This document shows, one piece after another, positions 1 to 10,414 of a stretch of 64,000 bases of DNA. The stretch is taken from positions 60,674,366 through 60,738,365 of the forward strand of contig OY755038.1 in assembly GCA_963576565.1 (NCBI GenBank), in the 5' to 3' direction. The position numbers and the translations under genes are program-made. Source of the DNA: Aspidapion aeneum. Lineage: Eukaryota; Arthropoda; Insecta; Coleoptera; Brentidae. Position 1 is the stretch's first letter; each line of letters opens with the position of its first letter. The notes below the pieces were generated by a model. The model was given only the letters and a program-made list of their open reading frames with translations. It made no database searches and was not told the origin of the DNA.

Positions 1-1095
1 AAATACTTTCCAAAGTCATCCGTGAGAATAACCAGTCTATTCTTTTTGGCTTCAGACTTTTTTACTATAGGCGTATCACTTTTCTTGTCAGTCTCCCTTT
101 GTTTAGATATATCGTTTATTAGAAATATTCGTTTGTATCGGCCAGATTGAATTTGTGTTTCAAATAATTGATTCTTAGCCTTTTTAATATCATTAGCATA
201 TACCGCGTTATCCTTTTCCAGGGAATCAATGCTTACCAACATTTGTCTTTTTTCCTCTTTCAACTCAGCTATCTCTCGTTCGAAGTCATTAAATTTTTTA
301 TTGTTTATTCTATTCTGTGTTTCGATTTGTTTCAATAATTTCTGGATTTTATATTTCAATTTCAAAACCTTAGTATCAAGTTTTTTATTCTTGTCTTGAA
401 GCTCGTTTTCTACATCTTCCATATTCACTGTTAACATTTCTGCATGAAGATTAGGATTTGCTTGTTGATTTTCAAGGCGTTTAGAAAGTGATGTGATCTC
501 ATCTTTAAGCTCTTGGATTATAGTATTAGTAGAGGCTAACTCTTTGCTACTATTCTTCAATCTACTCTCCTCTAATTCTCCAGTCAGCCTAGAGATTTTG
601 GTTTCTAATTTTTTGATTGACTTGATCATTCCCTGGTTTGTGATTTTACTTTTTTTCAACTCCTTTTCCATCCTTTCGTCCTGCCTTTTTAGTTCTTCTT
701 TTTCTTGTTGGATCTTTAGAATTTCGTGATTTAAGTTTATTATTTCCTTGGAAAGGGATTCTATTTTAGTGACTTGGCCTTGTATTTTCCTTTGTAGTCT
801 TTCCTCACTATCGCAGGCCATCTCTTCAAAAATTTTTGACCCCCGTTTAAGTCCACATATATAATTATCCCTATCATTCACCTCCATTCTAAGCTTTTCT
901 GTTCTGAATTTCTTCCGTTAAAATGTCCTTGTTTTCTACTTCTTTCAGTAGTTTATAATAAGAGATCTTAAGGTGTTCAAGTTCTTCGGTGCAGTTTAGA
1001 GTTGCTTTATTGCATTCTTTGCAACAGTATAATAATTTTCTTTGTCCCAATACCAGGCAATCGGTTTCAGTAACGCTTAGTTCATCCATGTTCAT
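1..1095 (-). pseudogene. Coiled-coil ORF1-like protein, partial, one frameshift
   Basis: I cannot name the gene. On the minus strand a frame opens at ATG 1095 with a Cys-rich stretch (YCCKECNKATLNC) and runs to a stop near 889. A different frame is then open without a stop from about 899 to position 1 and off the window, so one inserted base near 900 would explain the break. The second frame is a long Glu/Lys/Leu-rich coiled coil (for example EKEELKRQDERMEKE, FEREIAELKEEKRQM). It ends at the window edge with KKNRLVILTDDFGKY, which looks like the start of a globular domain. Zinc motif, coiled coil, then a block shaped like esterase block I is the order in CR1-type retrotransposon ORF1 proteins; that assignment is inference. 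The first frame is open upstream to about 1155, so the true start could lie there or behind a splice acceptor near 1129. A host coiled-coil gene remains possible. Confidence 0.5.
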
Positions 1096-1271
1096 CTGAC
1101 TCTGTTGGGAGTTGTCTGCTAAAGGTGTCTTGGTGAAAGTAAAGAAAATATATTTTCAGTGACATGTTTACTTCTGAAATATCAATAAATAAGAATAGAA
1201 ATTCTTCGTAATTTTAATGTCTGAAATGCAACTTACCCAGTTTAATAAAAAAAATTATATTATATATAATA

Positions 1272-1400
1272 TACAGGGTGCCCCATAACTTAGGGGCCAT
1301 AGGCCAGCAGGTGATAGAGGAGGTCATGTCTGATAAAACGTTCCCATAATGCATGGGTCAAAACTCTTTCTTTATCGAGATAAAGAGCATCAAATTTGGC
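1272..1400 (+). mobile_element. Terminus of a mariner-like element
   Basis: After a TA-rich run the sequence reads TACAGGGTGCCCC, the usual start of many insect mariner/Tc1-family terminal inverted repeats, followed by a subterminal region. No matching inverted end was found in the window. It could be the left end of the element whose transposase remnant starts at 10762, but nothing links them directly. Confidence 0.45.
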
Positions 1401-2060
1401 AGATTTTTTTAACTTTTTTGAAAATAAATTTGTAAAAAAACGCAGTAAAAATATGAAATTGGGTAAAGTCGTGTATTAGAACCAGAGGAACAAATTAAAA
1501 TAAAAATTATTTTGACAAAAATTAGTCGGTCAATTTAAAAAAAAATATATTTTTTCAATATAAACTTTAATAAAGGCATTATTAAACGCAATGTTTTTTT
1601 ATATTTTTTGTTAATAAAAACAAGTCTCTAGCTAGACATAATAATAAAATTATATTGATATTTTTTAAAAGAATAAGTTAGCACAAAAATATAGTACCAA
1701 TATTGGAAAGTTAAAATTCTTAGCACTACGGCGAGTTCACAACGTTCTTACTATTTATCCGATAGAAACAAATACCTTGTTTGAAAGATCTTCTTTGAAA
1801 TGCTTGGCATAATATTTCTGCAGAAATGCTTGAATTTCGAGATATACCTACGCCAAATATTTTTTTATTATTCCACATATATTTCGTTTTTCGTCCAAAT
1901 CGATCGTACTTAACACTTTATTTTGACAACAATTTTATTGGGTTTAAATAAGCTCTCTACAGATTTTTTCGAGAAAAGCTTACTTTACTACTTATATACA
2001 AAAAAGAATAGGCCGCTCTTCGGTCTTCAGTTCTGAATATCTCGAAAACAAAGGCTTACC
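1401..2060. other. AT-rich non-coding stretch
   Basis: No reading frame, repeat or RNA gene could be supported. Homopolymer A and T runs dominate. Confidence 0.6.
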
Positions 2061-3045
2061 TAGCTGAATTCTCGTGGTAGTAAGTTTTGAGGATCAAGTG
2101 AATTATATTCCCGGTGCCAGTTTCCCGGATATTTTTTTTGTCGCACACAGTGTTATTTTTCGTAGAAATGCTAGTAGTTATATCTCTTGGTTTACCACAT
2201 AATGCTGCTTTGCCAAACTGGAGCACTGAAGTATCACAGGCGGTGTTCCTCTCGCAAATGAGTATCATTATTATTATGTGAGAGTGTAAGATTTTATAAA
2301 TAAATGTGTAGCCAACAGTGCAGTGTATAAATTACTATTATTACTGGCCGATAAAACTAAGCGTGTGCGGAAACAAGAGCTAACCTAGCTGAAATCTCGT
2401 AGTAGTAAGTTTTGGGGATCAAGTGAATTATAATCCCGGTGCCAGTTCCCCGGATATTTTTTTGTGTCGTACAGTGTTATTTTTTATAAAAATGCTAGAA
2501 GTTGTCTCTGTTGGTTTATCATAGAATGCTGCTTTGCCAAAGTGGAACCCTAAAGTATTACAGGCCGTGTTCTTGTCGCAAATGAGTATCATTTTTATTA
2601 TTTGAGAGTATCCTATGTTTATGTTACAGTTCCGTGACTATTTTATAAATAAATTTATAGCCAACAGTGCAGTGTATAAATTATTATTATTACTGACCGA
2701 TAAAGCTAGGCGTGTGCGGAAACAAGAGCTAACCTAGCTGAATTCTCATAGTAGTAAGTTTTGGGGATCAAGTGAATTATATTCCCTGTGCCAGTTTTCC
2801 GGATATTTTTGTGTGTCGCACAGTATTATTGTCCGTTGGAATGCTGGTAGTTGTCTCTGTTGGTTTACCACAGAATACTGCTCTGCCAAAGTGAAGCACT
2901 AAAGTATCACAGGCCGTGTTCTTCTTGCTAATGAGTATCATTTTTATTATGTGTAAATGTACGATTTTATAAATAAATTTGTAGCCAACAGTGCAGTGTA
3001 TAAATTATTATTATTACTGGCCGATAAAACTAGACGTGTGCGGAA
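2061..3045 (+). repeat. Three tandem copies of a 325-349 bp repeat
   Basis: Copies start at TAGCTGAA 2061, 2386 and 2735, so periods are 325 and 349 bp. Each contains GATCAAGTGAATTATA, a CCGGATATTTTT block, AATGAGTATCAT and, at its end, GCCAACAGTGCAGTGTATAA. The copies are clearly diverged from each other. The last one and a half are carried into the 4,052 bp duplication that follows. A 99-residue frame at 2991-3290 starts in the third copy and is probably chance. Confidence 0.85.
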
Positions 3046-3342
3046 AGTCAGTATTGCAGCCGCAAATTCGGCGAAAATTTTCATCATTTCCCGCTAAAGT
3101 TTTCCGGAAACTACACTATGGTGTCTTGTCGTCGCGCTGCATGGATTATGAAGTATTGCCCGTGTTATGGCCTTTCATAAATATCCCAGGGATTTGGTCA
3201 TATTTGCCGAGTTTTGTGCCTACACAAGCAGGCTGTTTCAAATTAACTGTCCACCATTGCCAATTTTTTATTATTAAAGATACAGAATAGTTATAATTAG
3301 CGAACGAGTCGCATTTTTAATGGCCTTTAAAAATATGGGTCA

Positions 3343-3703
3343 TGACAAAAACAGTTCATGTAAAAAAAGCCAAGTACGCGAAAATGGTATTTCGTAAAAC
3401 GAATTGAAATAAAAGTAAAGCCAAGTTCTCCTATACAAATTTCAAAATAAAAGGTTCTTACTAGTTTGTAAATGTTTTTTTAAACTTTGCTATTATAGCC
3501 AAACTTCTTTATGTTTAATTTAGCACTGTATCTAAGAGTCATTTACAGCCATAATAGCCAAGTTTAGAAAAACATTTCCAAACCAGTAAAAATCTTTCAT
3601 TTTCAAATTTGTATTGGAGAACTTGGCATTACTTTTATTCTATTTACGGAATACCATTTTCGCGTACTTGGCGTTTTTTTACATAAAATGTTTTTGTTAT
3701 AAT
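3343..3703. mobile_element. Foldback MITE, ~360 bp palindrome (second copy 7395-7755)
   Basis: The two halves are inverted repeats. The left arm contains AAGCCAAGTACGCGAAAATG and the right arm the reverse complement of a near-identical segment, ending in CATAAAATGTTTTTG. Pairing extends over about 110 bp of each arm, with an AT-rich centre. The outer end resembles one end of the dispersed repeat at 33785-33812. No transposase is present. The class cannot be assigned from the ends. Confidence 0.75.
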
Positions 3704-3749
3704 TTCACTTCTTTTTCAAAGGAATTGGATAATATTTAATTTTTAAAGT

Positions 3750-4220
3750 AGTAAAATATGCGGAATATTGTTCAAAACTTTTGCAATGCCTTATTTAAAA
3801 CTTTACGGTGTTTTAATTTTTTTCCATATTTCTATTATAGTTTCTGCTGGCCTTCCTATGCTCAGCTCTCTAGCGTTTTTGGAAAAGGGCAATGTTACTT
3901 TTACATTATTTTACATTTATAGGGGAGGGACGTAAATTACAATTTTGGGGTTTTAAAATTTTTTCCTATACTTTTATTATAGTTCCTATCAGTCTGCCTC
4001 AGCTCTTTCGCAATTCTGGAAGTGGGCAATGTTACTTATACATAACTTTACCTGTATAGGGGAGGAGATTTTTTCCAGAGGTTTGGTCATAATTTCTATC
4101 AGTTTCTGAAATTTCAGCTTTGTAGCATATCTGGAAGTACAGTAGAATTTTGATGATCTATACATGCGTGAGTAGGTGAGTGAGTAGGGATTTCGATGTT
4201 TTTTGAAATTTCGTAACTAC
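3750..4220 (+). repeat. Dispersed repeat with ~140 bp internal units (second copy 7802-8272)
   Basis: Three diverged units contain CTCTCTAGCG or a variant, then GGGCAATGTTACTT and TATAGGGGAGG. The end reads GATCTATACATGCGTGAG followed by AAATTTCGTAACTAC. The same family lies in reverse orientation at 32875-33820, where five units and a longer CACT microsatellite are kept. No coding capacity is seen. Confidence 0.8.
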
Positions 4221-4341
4221 TCTGCTTCTGACTTCCAGTTTTTACAATACAGCTTATCGCGATGCTTTAAGTATACACTATTGTTTAAAAGCAATTTTAA
4301 ATATCGTTGCGTCGCCGAGCCGCCAAATCTCTAATGTAGCA

Positions 4342-4608
4342 CAGTGGTGGATCCAGTAAATCCAGGGGTAGGGACAAAGGAGGTAGCAAATTAAAAAAAA
4401 ATGTGAGGTTTTTAATTAGTTCAAGCTCTGAAGTTTGCACCTACATACAAATAAAATTTTGATGTAAAAATTTTTAAAATGTTAATGTTATTAAAAAAAT
4501 TATAGACAAAAAATTGTGGTTATACTTTGATTATTTTTTTACTAGAATTAAAGATTATGGGCTTTATGTCAAGGACGGGAAGTACGCCCATCCCTGGATC
4601 TACCACTG
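4342..4608. mobile_element. Small TIR element, 267 bp (second copy 8394-8660)
   Basis: Ends are CAGTGGTGGATCCAG and, inverted, CTGGATCTACCACTG. The CAGTGG start is typical of hAT-like non-autonomous elements. The 8 bp on each side (ATGTAGCA and AACTAAAA) do not match, so no target-site duplication supports the boundaries. The interior is AT-rich and non-coding. Confidence 0.6.
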
Positions 4609-4619
4609 AACTAAAATAA

Positions 4620-5235
4620 CATGCTAGAAATAATATAAACATCCAACTTTTAAAACTTGAAGTTCCGTCTAGATTTTATATCCAGAACTGAACGACAAAA
4701 AGCAGTTTATAATTTGCATTTATACAAACACAAATGTCACATTTGAGATATTGCGCGACCGGCGGTAATATATATTATAAAGTGATTGACTACAACTAAA
4801 ATAAATCATATTCAATCATGATTTTATCCTTATTAGAGGACTGTATTACGCTTTTAACAATGTGATATACTTCTATATAAAATAATAAGTTAATATTCAC
4901 TGTGTGTCATTTGTTAATTTTTTTATATATACTGTTTTGAAAATTTACGCACCAGCCTTCTATTTATTTATTTATATTTTATTATGACAAATATTAGAAC
5001 GACAAAAACAGTTTGCTACTGTATCAATATATCCACGTAAATTAATAAACATTTCATATTTAACTTTTGTTTTGTATGTGGCCGCAAATATTGTACTCAG
5101 TTCCGCCCCGCTTGTGCCTCCCCATATAATGATTTTTTCACAAATATGCAATGCAGAGTTTTTACTGTTATGTTTTCTTAATTAAATAATAATTTAGTTT
5201 CAATTTTAGACCATTTCCAACAAAAAGGATGTGGC
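4620..5235. other. AT-rich non-coding stretch
   Basis: No gene or repeat structure could be supported. It is part of the 4,052 bp duplication, so it recurs at 8672-9287. Confidence 0.6.
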
Positions 5236-5391
5236 ACGTTGGAGAAAGTGGAAACCAAACAGTTTTAACAAGTTCCCAACGAAAGCCTTAAACCATCAGT
5301 ATAATTCAATGCCGGTAGGAGTATTTTCCCTCGGAGTAGTTGTTTCTGGTGGTTTCACACAACTTATGCTCTACACGGAGCTATCGCCTAC

Positions 5392-5439
5392 ATTCACCTG
5401 AGGATGACCCAAAAGGTCGAAACCGGTCCGGTCGTGGAT
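5392..5439 (+). ncRNA. Hammerhead-like ribozyme, type I, unit 1
   Basis: The predicted fold has stem I as ATTCAC (5392-5397) with GTGGAT (5434-5439). The core CTGAGGA follows, then one extra T, then stem II GACC-CAAAA-GGTC. Next come the core GAA, a 3 bp stem III ACC-GGTCC-GGT, and the cleavage-site C at 5433. All conserved core bases of the hammerhead (C3 to A9, G12 to A14, A15.1:U16.1, H17) are in place. The single unpaired T between A9 and stem II departs from the textbook core and may weaken or abolish activity. Cleavage would fall after 5433, giving a 274 nt monomer from unit to unit. Confidence 0.65.
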
Positions 5440-5665
5440 TGGCATGGAACATTTGTTCCTGACTATCAGGACGTGTTCCAGACGGGGATCACTCGTATCC
5501 TCATGATCGACGTTGGAGAAAGTGGAAACCAAACAGTTTTAACAAGTTCCCAACGAAAGCCTTAAACCATCAGTATAATTCAATGCCGGTAGGGGTATTT
5601 TCCCTCGGAGTAGTTGTTTCTGGTGGTTTCACACAACTTATGCTCTACACGGAGCTATCGCCTAC

Positions 5666-5713
5666 ATTCACCTGAGGATGACCCAAAAGGTCGAAACCGG
5701 TCCGGTCGTGGAT
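5666..5713 (+). ncRNA. Hammerhead-like ribozyme, unit 2
   Basis: Same sequence as unit 1 at a 274 bp offset; predicted cleavage after 5707. Confidence 0.65.
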
Positions 5714-5939
5714 TGGCATGGAACATTTGTTCCTGACTATCAGGACGTGTTCCAGACGGGGATCACTCGTATCCTCATGATCGACGTTGGAGAAAGTGGA
5801 AACCAAACAGTTTTAACAAGTTCCCAACGAAAGCCTTAAACCATCAGTATAATTCAATGCCGGTAGGGGTATTTTCCCTCGGAGTAGTTGTTTCTGGTGG
5901 TTTCACACAACTTATGCTCTACACGGAGCTATCGCCTAC

Positions 5940-5987
5940 ATTCACCTGAGGATGACCCAAAAGGTCGAAACCGGTCCGGTCGTGGAT
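5940..5987 (+). ncRNA. Hammerhead-like ribozyme, unit 3
   Basis: Same sequence as unit 1; predicted cleavage after 5981. The GG-to-AA change of this unit (CTATCAAAACG) lies outside the fold. Confidence 0.65.
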
Positions 5988-6213
5988 TGGCATGGAACAT
6001 TTGTTCCTGACTATCAAAACGTGTTCCAGACGGGGATCACTCGTATCCTCATGATCGACGTTGGAGAAAGTGGAAACCAAACAGTTTTAACAAGTTCCCA
6101 ACGAAAGCCTTAAACCATCAGTATAATTCAATGCCGGTAGGGGTATTTTCCCTCGGAGTAGTTGTTTCTGGTGGTTTCACACAACTTATGCTCTACACGG
6201 AGCTATCGCCTAC

Positions 6214-6261
6214 ATTCACCTGAGGATGACCCAAAAGGTCGAAACCGGTCCGGTCGTGGAT
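6214..6261 (+). ncRNA. Hammerhead-like ribozyme, unit 4
   Basis: Same sequence as unit 1; predicted cleavage after 6255. Confidence 0.65.
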
Positions 6262-9200
6262 TGGCATGGAACATTTGTTCCTGACTATCAGGACGTGTTC
6301 CAGACGGGGATCACTCGTATCCTCATGATCGACGTTGGAGAAAGTGGAAACCAAACAGTTTTATTCTTGTTGTAGTCATAAAAATAATAAATCAGATTTA
6401 TGTTTTTAATTCAGATAGGTGGAGTGACAAAATATTAGTTGCCAAAGTAACTAAATAATTAAGTTAATCAAAGCTGTCTATGTTTTGCTGATGTCTTTTG
6501 AAAGAAAGAATTAGCATTGAGTCAAGTGTTATTTTTTATAAAAATGCTAGAAGTTGTCTCTGTTGGTTTATCATAGAATGCTGCTTTGCCAAAGTGGAAC
6601 CCTAAAGTATTACAGGCCGTGTTCTTGTCGCAAATGAGTATCATTTTTATTATTTGAGAGTATCCTATGTTTATGTTACAGTTCCGTGACTATTTTATAA
6701 ATAAATTTATAGCCAACAGTGCAGTGTATAAATTATTATTATTACTGACCGATAAAGCTAGGCGTGTGCGGAAACAAGAGCTAACCTAGCTGAATTCTCA
6801 TAGTAGTAAGTTTTGGGGATCAAGTGAATTATATTCCCTGTGCCAGTTTTCCGGATATTTTTGTGTGTCGCACAGTATTATTGTCCGTTGGAATGCTGGT
6901 AGTTGTCTCTGTTGGTTTACCACAGAATACTGCTCTGCCAAAGTGAAGCACTAAAGTATCACAGGCCGTGTTCTTCTTGCTAATGAGTATCATTTTTATT
7001 ATGTGTAAATGTACGATTTTATAAATAAATTTGTAGCCAACAGTGCAGTGTATAAATTATTATTATTACTGGCCGATAAAACTAGACGTGTGCGGAAAGT
7101 CAGTATTGCAGCCGCAAATTCGGCGAAAATTTTCATCATTTCCCGCTAAAGTTTTCCGGAAACTACACTATGGTGTCTTGTCGTCGCGCTGCATGGATTA
7201 TGAAGTATTGCCCGTGTTATGGCCTTTCATAAATATCCCAGGGATTTGGTCATATTTGCCGAGTTTTGTGCCTACACAAGCAGGCTGTTTCAAATTAACT
7301 GTCCACCATTGCCAATTTTTTATTATTAAAGATACAGAATAGTTATAATTAGCGAACGAGTCGCATTTTTAATGGCCTTTAAAAATATGGGTCATGACAA
7401 AAACAGTTCATGTAAAAAAAGCCAAGTACGCGAAAATGGTATTTCGTAAAACGAATTGAAATAAAAGTAAAGCCAAGTTCTCCTATACAAATTTCAAAAT
7501 AAAAGGTTCTTACTAGTTTGTAAATGTTTTTTTAAACTTTGCTATTATAGCCAAACTTCTTTATGTTTAATTTAGCACTGTATCTAAGAGTCATTTACAG
7601 CCATAATAGCCAAGTTTAGAAAAACATTTCCAAACCAGTAAAAATCTTTCATTTTCAAATTTGTATTGGAGAACTTGGCATTACTTTTATTCTATTTACG
7701 GAATACCATTTTCGCGTACTTGGCGTTTTTTTACATAAAATGTTTTTGTTATAATTTCACTTCTTTTTCAAAGGAATTGGATAATATTTAATTTTTAAAG
7801 TAGTAAAATATGCGGAATATTGTTCAAAACTTTTGCAATGCCTTATTTAAAACTTTACGGTGTTTTAATTTTTTTCCATATTTCTATTATAGTTTCTGCT
7901 GGCCTTCCTATGCTCAGCTCTCTAGCGTTTTTGGAAAAGGGCAATGTTACTTTTACATTATTTTACATTTATAGGGGAGGGACGTAAATTACAATTTTGG
8001 GGTTTTAAAATTTTTTCCTATACTTTTATTATAGTTCCTATCAGTCTGCCTCAGCTCTTTCGCAATTCTGGAAGTGGGCAATGTTACTTATACATAACTT
8101 TACCTGTATAGGGGAGGAGATTTTTTCCAGAGGTTTGGTCATAATTTCTATCAGTTTCTGAAATTTCAGCTTTGTAGCATATCTGGAAGTACAGTAGAAT
8201 TTTGATGATCTATACATGCGTGAGTAGGTGAGTGAGTAGGGATTTCGATGTTTTTTGAAATTTCGTAACTACTCTGCTTCTGACTTCCAGTTTTTACAAT
8301 ACAGCTTATCGCGATGCTTTAAGTATACACTATTGTTTAAAAGCAATTTTAAATATCGTTGCGTCGCCGAGCCGCCAAATCTCTAATGTAGCACAGTGGT
8401 GGATCCAGTAAATCCAGGGGTAGGGACAAAGGAGGTAGCAAATTAAAAAAAAATGTGAGGTTTTTAATTAGTTCAAGCTCTGAAGTTTGCACCTACATAC
8501 AAATAAAATTTTGATGTAAAAATTTTTAAAATGTTAATGTTATTAAAAAAATTATAGACAAAAAATTGTGGTTATACTTTGATTATTTTTTTACTAGAAT
8601 TAAAGATTATGGGCTTTATGTCAAGGACGGGAAGTACGCCCATCCCTGGATCTACCACTGAACTAAAATAACATGCTAGAAATAATATAAACATCCAACT
8701 TTTAAAACTTGAAGTTCCGTCTAGATTTTATATCCAGAACTGAACGACAAAAAGCAGTTTATAATTTGCATTTATACAAACACAAATGTCACATTTGAGA
8801 TATTGCGCGACCGGCGGTAATATATATTATAAAGTGATTGACTACAACTAAAATAAATCATATTCAATCATGATTTTATCCTTATTAGAGGACTGTATTA
8901 CGCTTTTAACAATGTGATATACTTCTATATAAAATAATAAGTTAATATTCACTGTGTGTCATTTGTTAATTTTTTTATATATACTGTTTTGAAAATTTAC
9001 GCACCAGCCTTCTATTTATTTATTTATATTTTATTATGACAAATATTAGAACGACAAAAACAGTTTGCTACTGTATCAATATATCCACGTAAATTAATAA
9101 ACATTTCATATTTAACTTTTGTTTTGTATGTGGCCGCAAATATTGTACTCAGTTCCGCCCCGCTTGTGCCTCCCCATATAATGATTTTTTCACAAATATG

Positions 9201-9443
9201 CAATGCAGAGTTTTTACTGTTATGTTTTCTTAATTAAATAATAATTTAGTTTCAATTTTAGACCATTTCCAACAAAAAGGATGTGGCACGTTGGAGAAAG
9301 TGGAAACCAAACAGTTTTAACAAGTTCCCAACGAAAGCCTTAAACCATCAGTATAATTCAATGCCGGTAGGAGTATTTTCCCTCGGAGTAGTTGTTTCTG
9401 GTGGTTTCACACAACTTATGCTCTACACGGAGCTATCGCCTAC

Positions 9444-9491
9444 ATTCACCTGAGGATGACCCAAAAGGTCGAAACCGGTCCGGTCGTGGAT
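9444..9491 (+). ncRNA. Hammerhead-like ribozyme, copy 2 unit 1
   Basis: Identical to 5392-5439; predicted cleavage after 9485. Confidence 0.65.
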
Positions 9492-9717
9492 TGGCATGGA
9501 ACATTTGTTCCTGACTATCAGGACGTGTTCCAGACGGGGATCACTCGTATCCTCATGATCGACGTTGGAGAAAGTGGAAACCAAACAGTTTTAACAAGTT
9601 CCCAACGAAAGCCTTAAACCATCAGTATAATTCAATGCCGGTAGGGGTATTTTCCCTCGGAGTAGTTGTTTCTGGTGGTTTCACACAACTTATGCTCTAC
9701 ACGGAGCTATCGCCTAC

Positions 9718-9765
9718 ATTCACCTGAGGATGACTCAAAAGGTCGAAACCGGTCCGGTCGTGGAT
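9718..9765 (+). ncRNA. Hammerhead-like ribozyme, copy 2 unit 2, stem II variant
   Basis: Differs from the other units by T at 9735. That base pairs in stem II, so the C-G pair becomes U-G and the helix is kept. Predicted cleavage after 9759. Confidence 0.65.
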
Positions 9766-9991
9766 TGGCATGGAACATTTGTTCCTGACTATCAGGACGT
9801 GTTCCAGACGGGGATCACTCGTATCCTCATGATCGACGTTGGAGAAAGTGGAAACCAAACAGTTTTAACAAGTTCCCAACGAAAGCCTTAAACCATCAGT
9901 ATAATTCAATGCCGGTAGGGGTATTTTCCCTCGGAGTAGTTGTTTCTGGTGGTTTCACACAACTTATGCTCTACACGGAGCTATCGCCTAC

Positions 9992-10039
9992 ATTCACCTG
10001 AGGATGACCCAAAAGGTCGAAACCGGTCCGGTCGTGGAT
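9992..10039 (+). ncRNA. Hammerhead-like ribozyme, copy 2 unit 3
   Basis: Same sequence as 5392-5439; predicted cleavage after 10033. Confidence 0.65.
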
Positions 10040-10265
10040 TGGCATGGAACATTTGTTCCTGACTATCAAAACGTGTTCCAGACGGGGATCACTCGTATCC
10101 TCATGATCGACGTTGGAGAAAGTGGAAACCAAACAGTTTTAACAAGTTCCCAACGAAAGCCTTAAACCATCAGTATAATTCAATGCCGGTAGGGGTATTT
10201 TCCCTCGGAGTAGTTGTTTCTGGTGGTTTCACACAACTTATGCTCTACACGGAGCTATCGCCTAC

Positions 10266-10313
10266 ATTCACCTGAGGATGACCCAAAAGGTCGAAACCGG
10301 TCCGGTCGTGGAT
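10266..10313 (+). ncRNA. Hammerhead-like ribozyme, copy 2 unit 4
   Basis: Same sequence as 5392-5439; predicted cleavage after 10307. Confidence 0.65.
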
Positions 10314-10414
10314 TGGCATGGAACATTTGTTCCTGACTATCAAAACGTGTTCCAGACGGGGATCACTCGTATCCTCATGATCGACGTTGGAGAAAGTGGA
10401 AACCAAACAGTTTT

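Larger units (their letters stand above)
5236..6363 (+). repeat. 274 bp tandem array with hammerhead motifs, retrozyme-like, copy 1
   Basis: Four full 274 bp units begin at CGTTGGAGAAAGTGG 5237, 5511, 5785 and 6059. A 31 bp partial unit at 6333-6363 closes the array. The units are almost identical. Each carries one predicted type I hammerhead (see the ncRNA entries). Tandem repeats of a few hundred bases with one hammerhead per unit are the known form of animal retrozymes, of hammerhead satellites in some animals, and of Penelope-like element terminal repeats. No reverse transcriptase is encoded here, so this would be a non-autonomous or circular-RNA-producing repeat. The family assignment is inference; the array and the fold are read directly. 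Confidence 0.85.
2473..6524 (+). repeat. 4,052 bp tandem duplication, copy 1
   Basis: This block is followed directly by a second copy at a constant offset of 4,052. Identity begins at AGTGTTATTTTTTATA (2473) and the copy ends at ATTAGCATTGAGTCA (6524). The start lies inside the second 325-349 bp repeat and the end lies inside a dispersed repeat tail, so the boundaries do not match any mobile-element ends. That fits a tandem duplication rather than an insertion. The few differences found between copies lie in the 274 bp array. Confidence 0.95.

Noticed and set aside
493..729. 78-codon plus-strand frame
   Set aside because: It is the shadow of the coiled-coil frame on the minus strand.
2991..3290. 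99-codon frame, repeated at 7043-7342
   Set aside because: It starts inside a tandem repeat and shows no domain. The identical second copy is due to the 4,052 bp duplication, not to selection.
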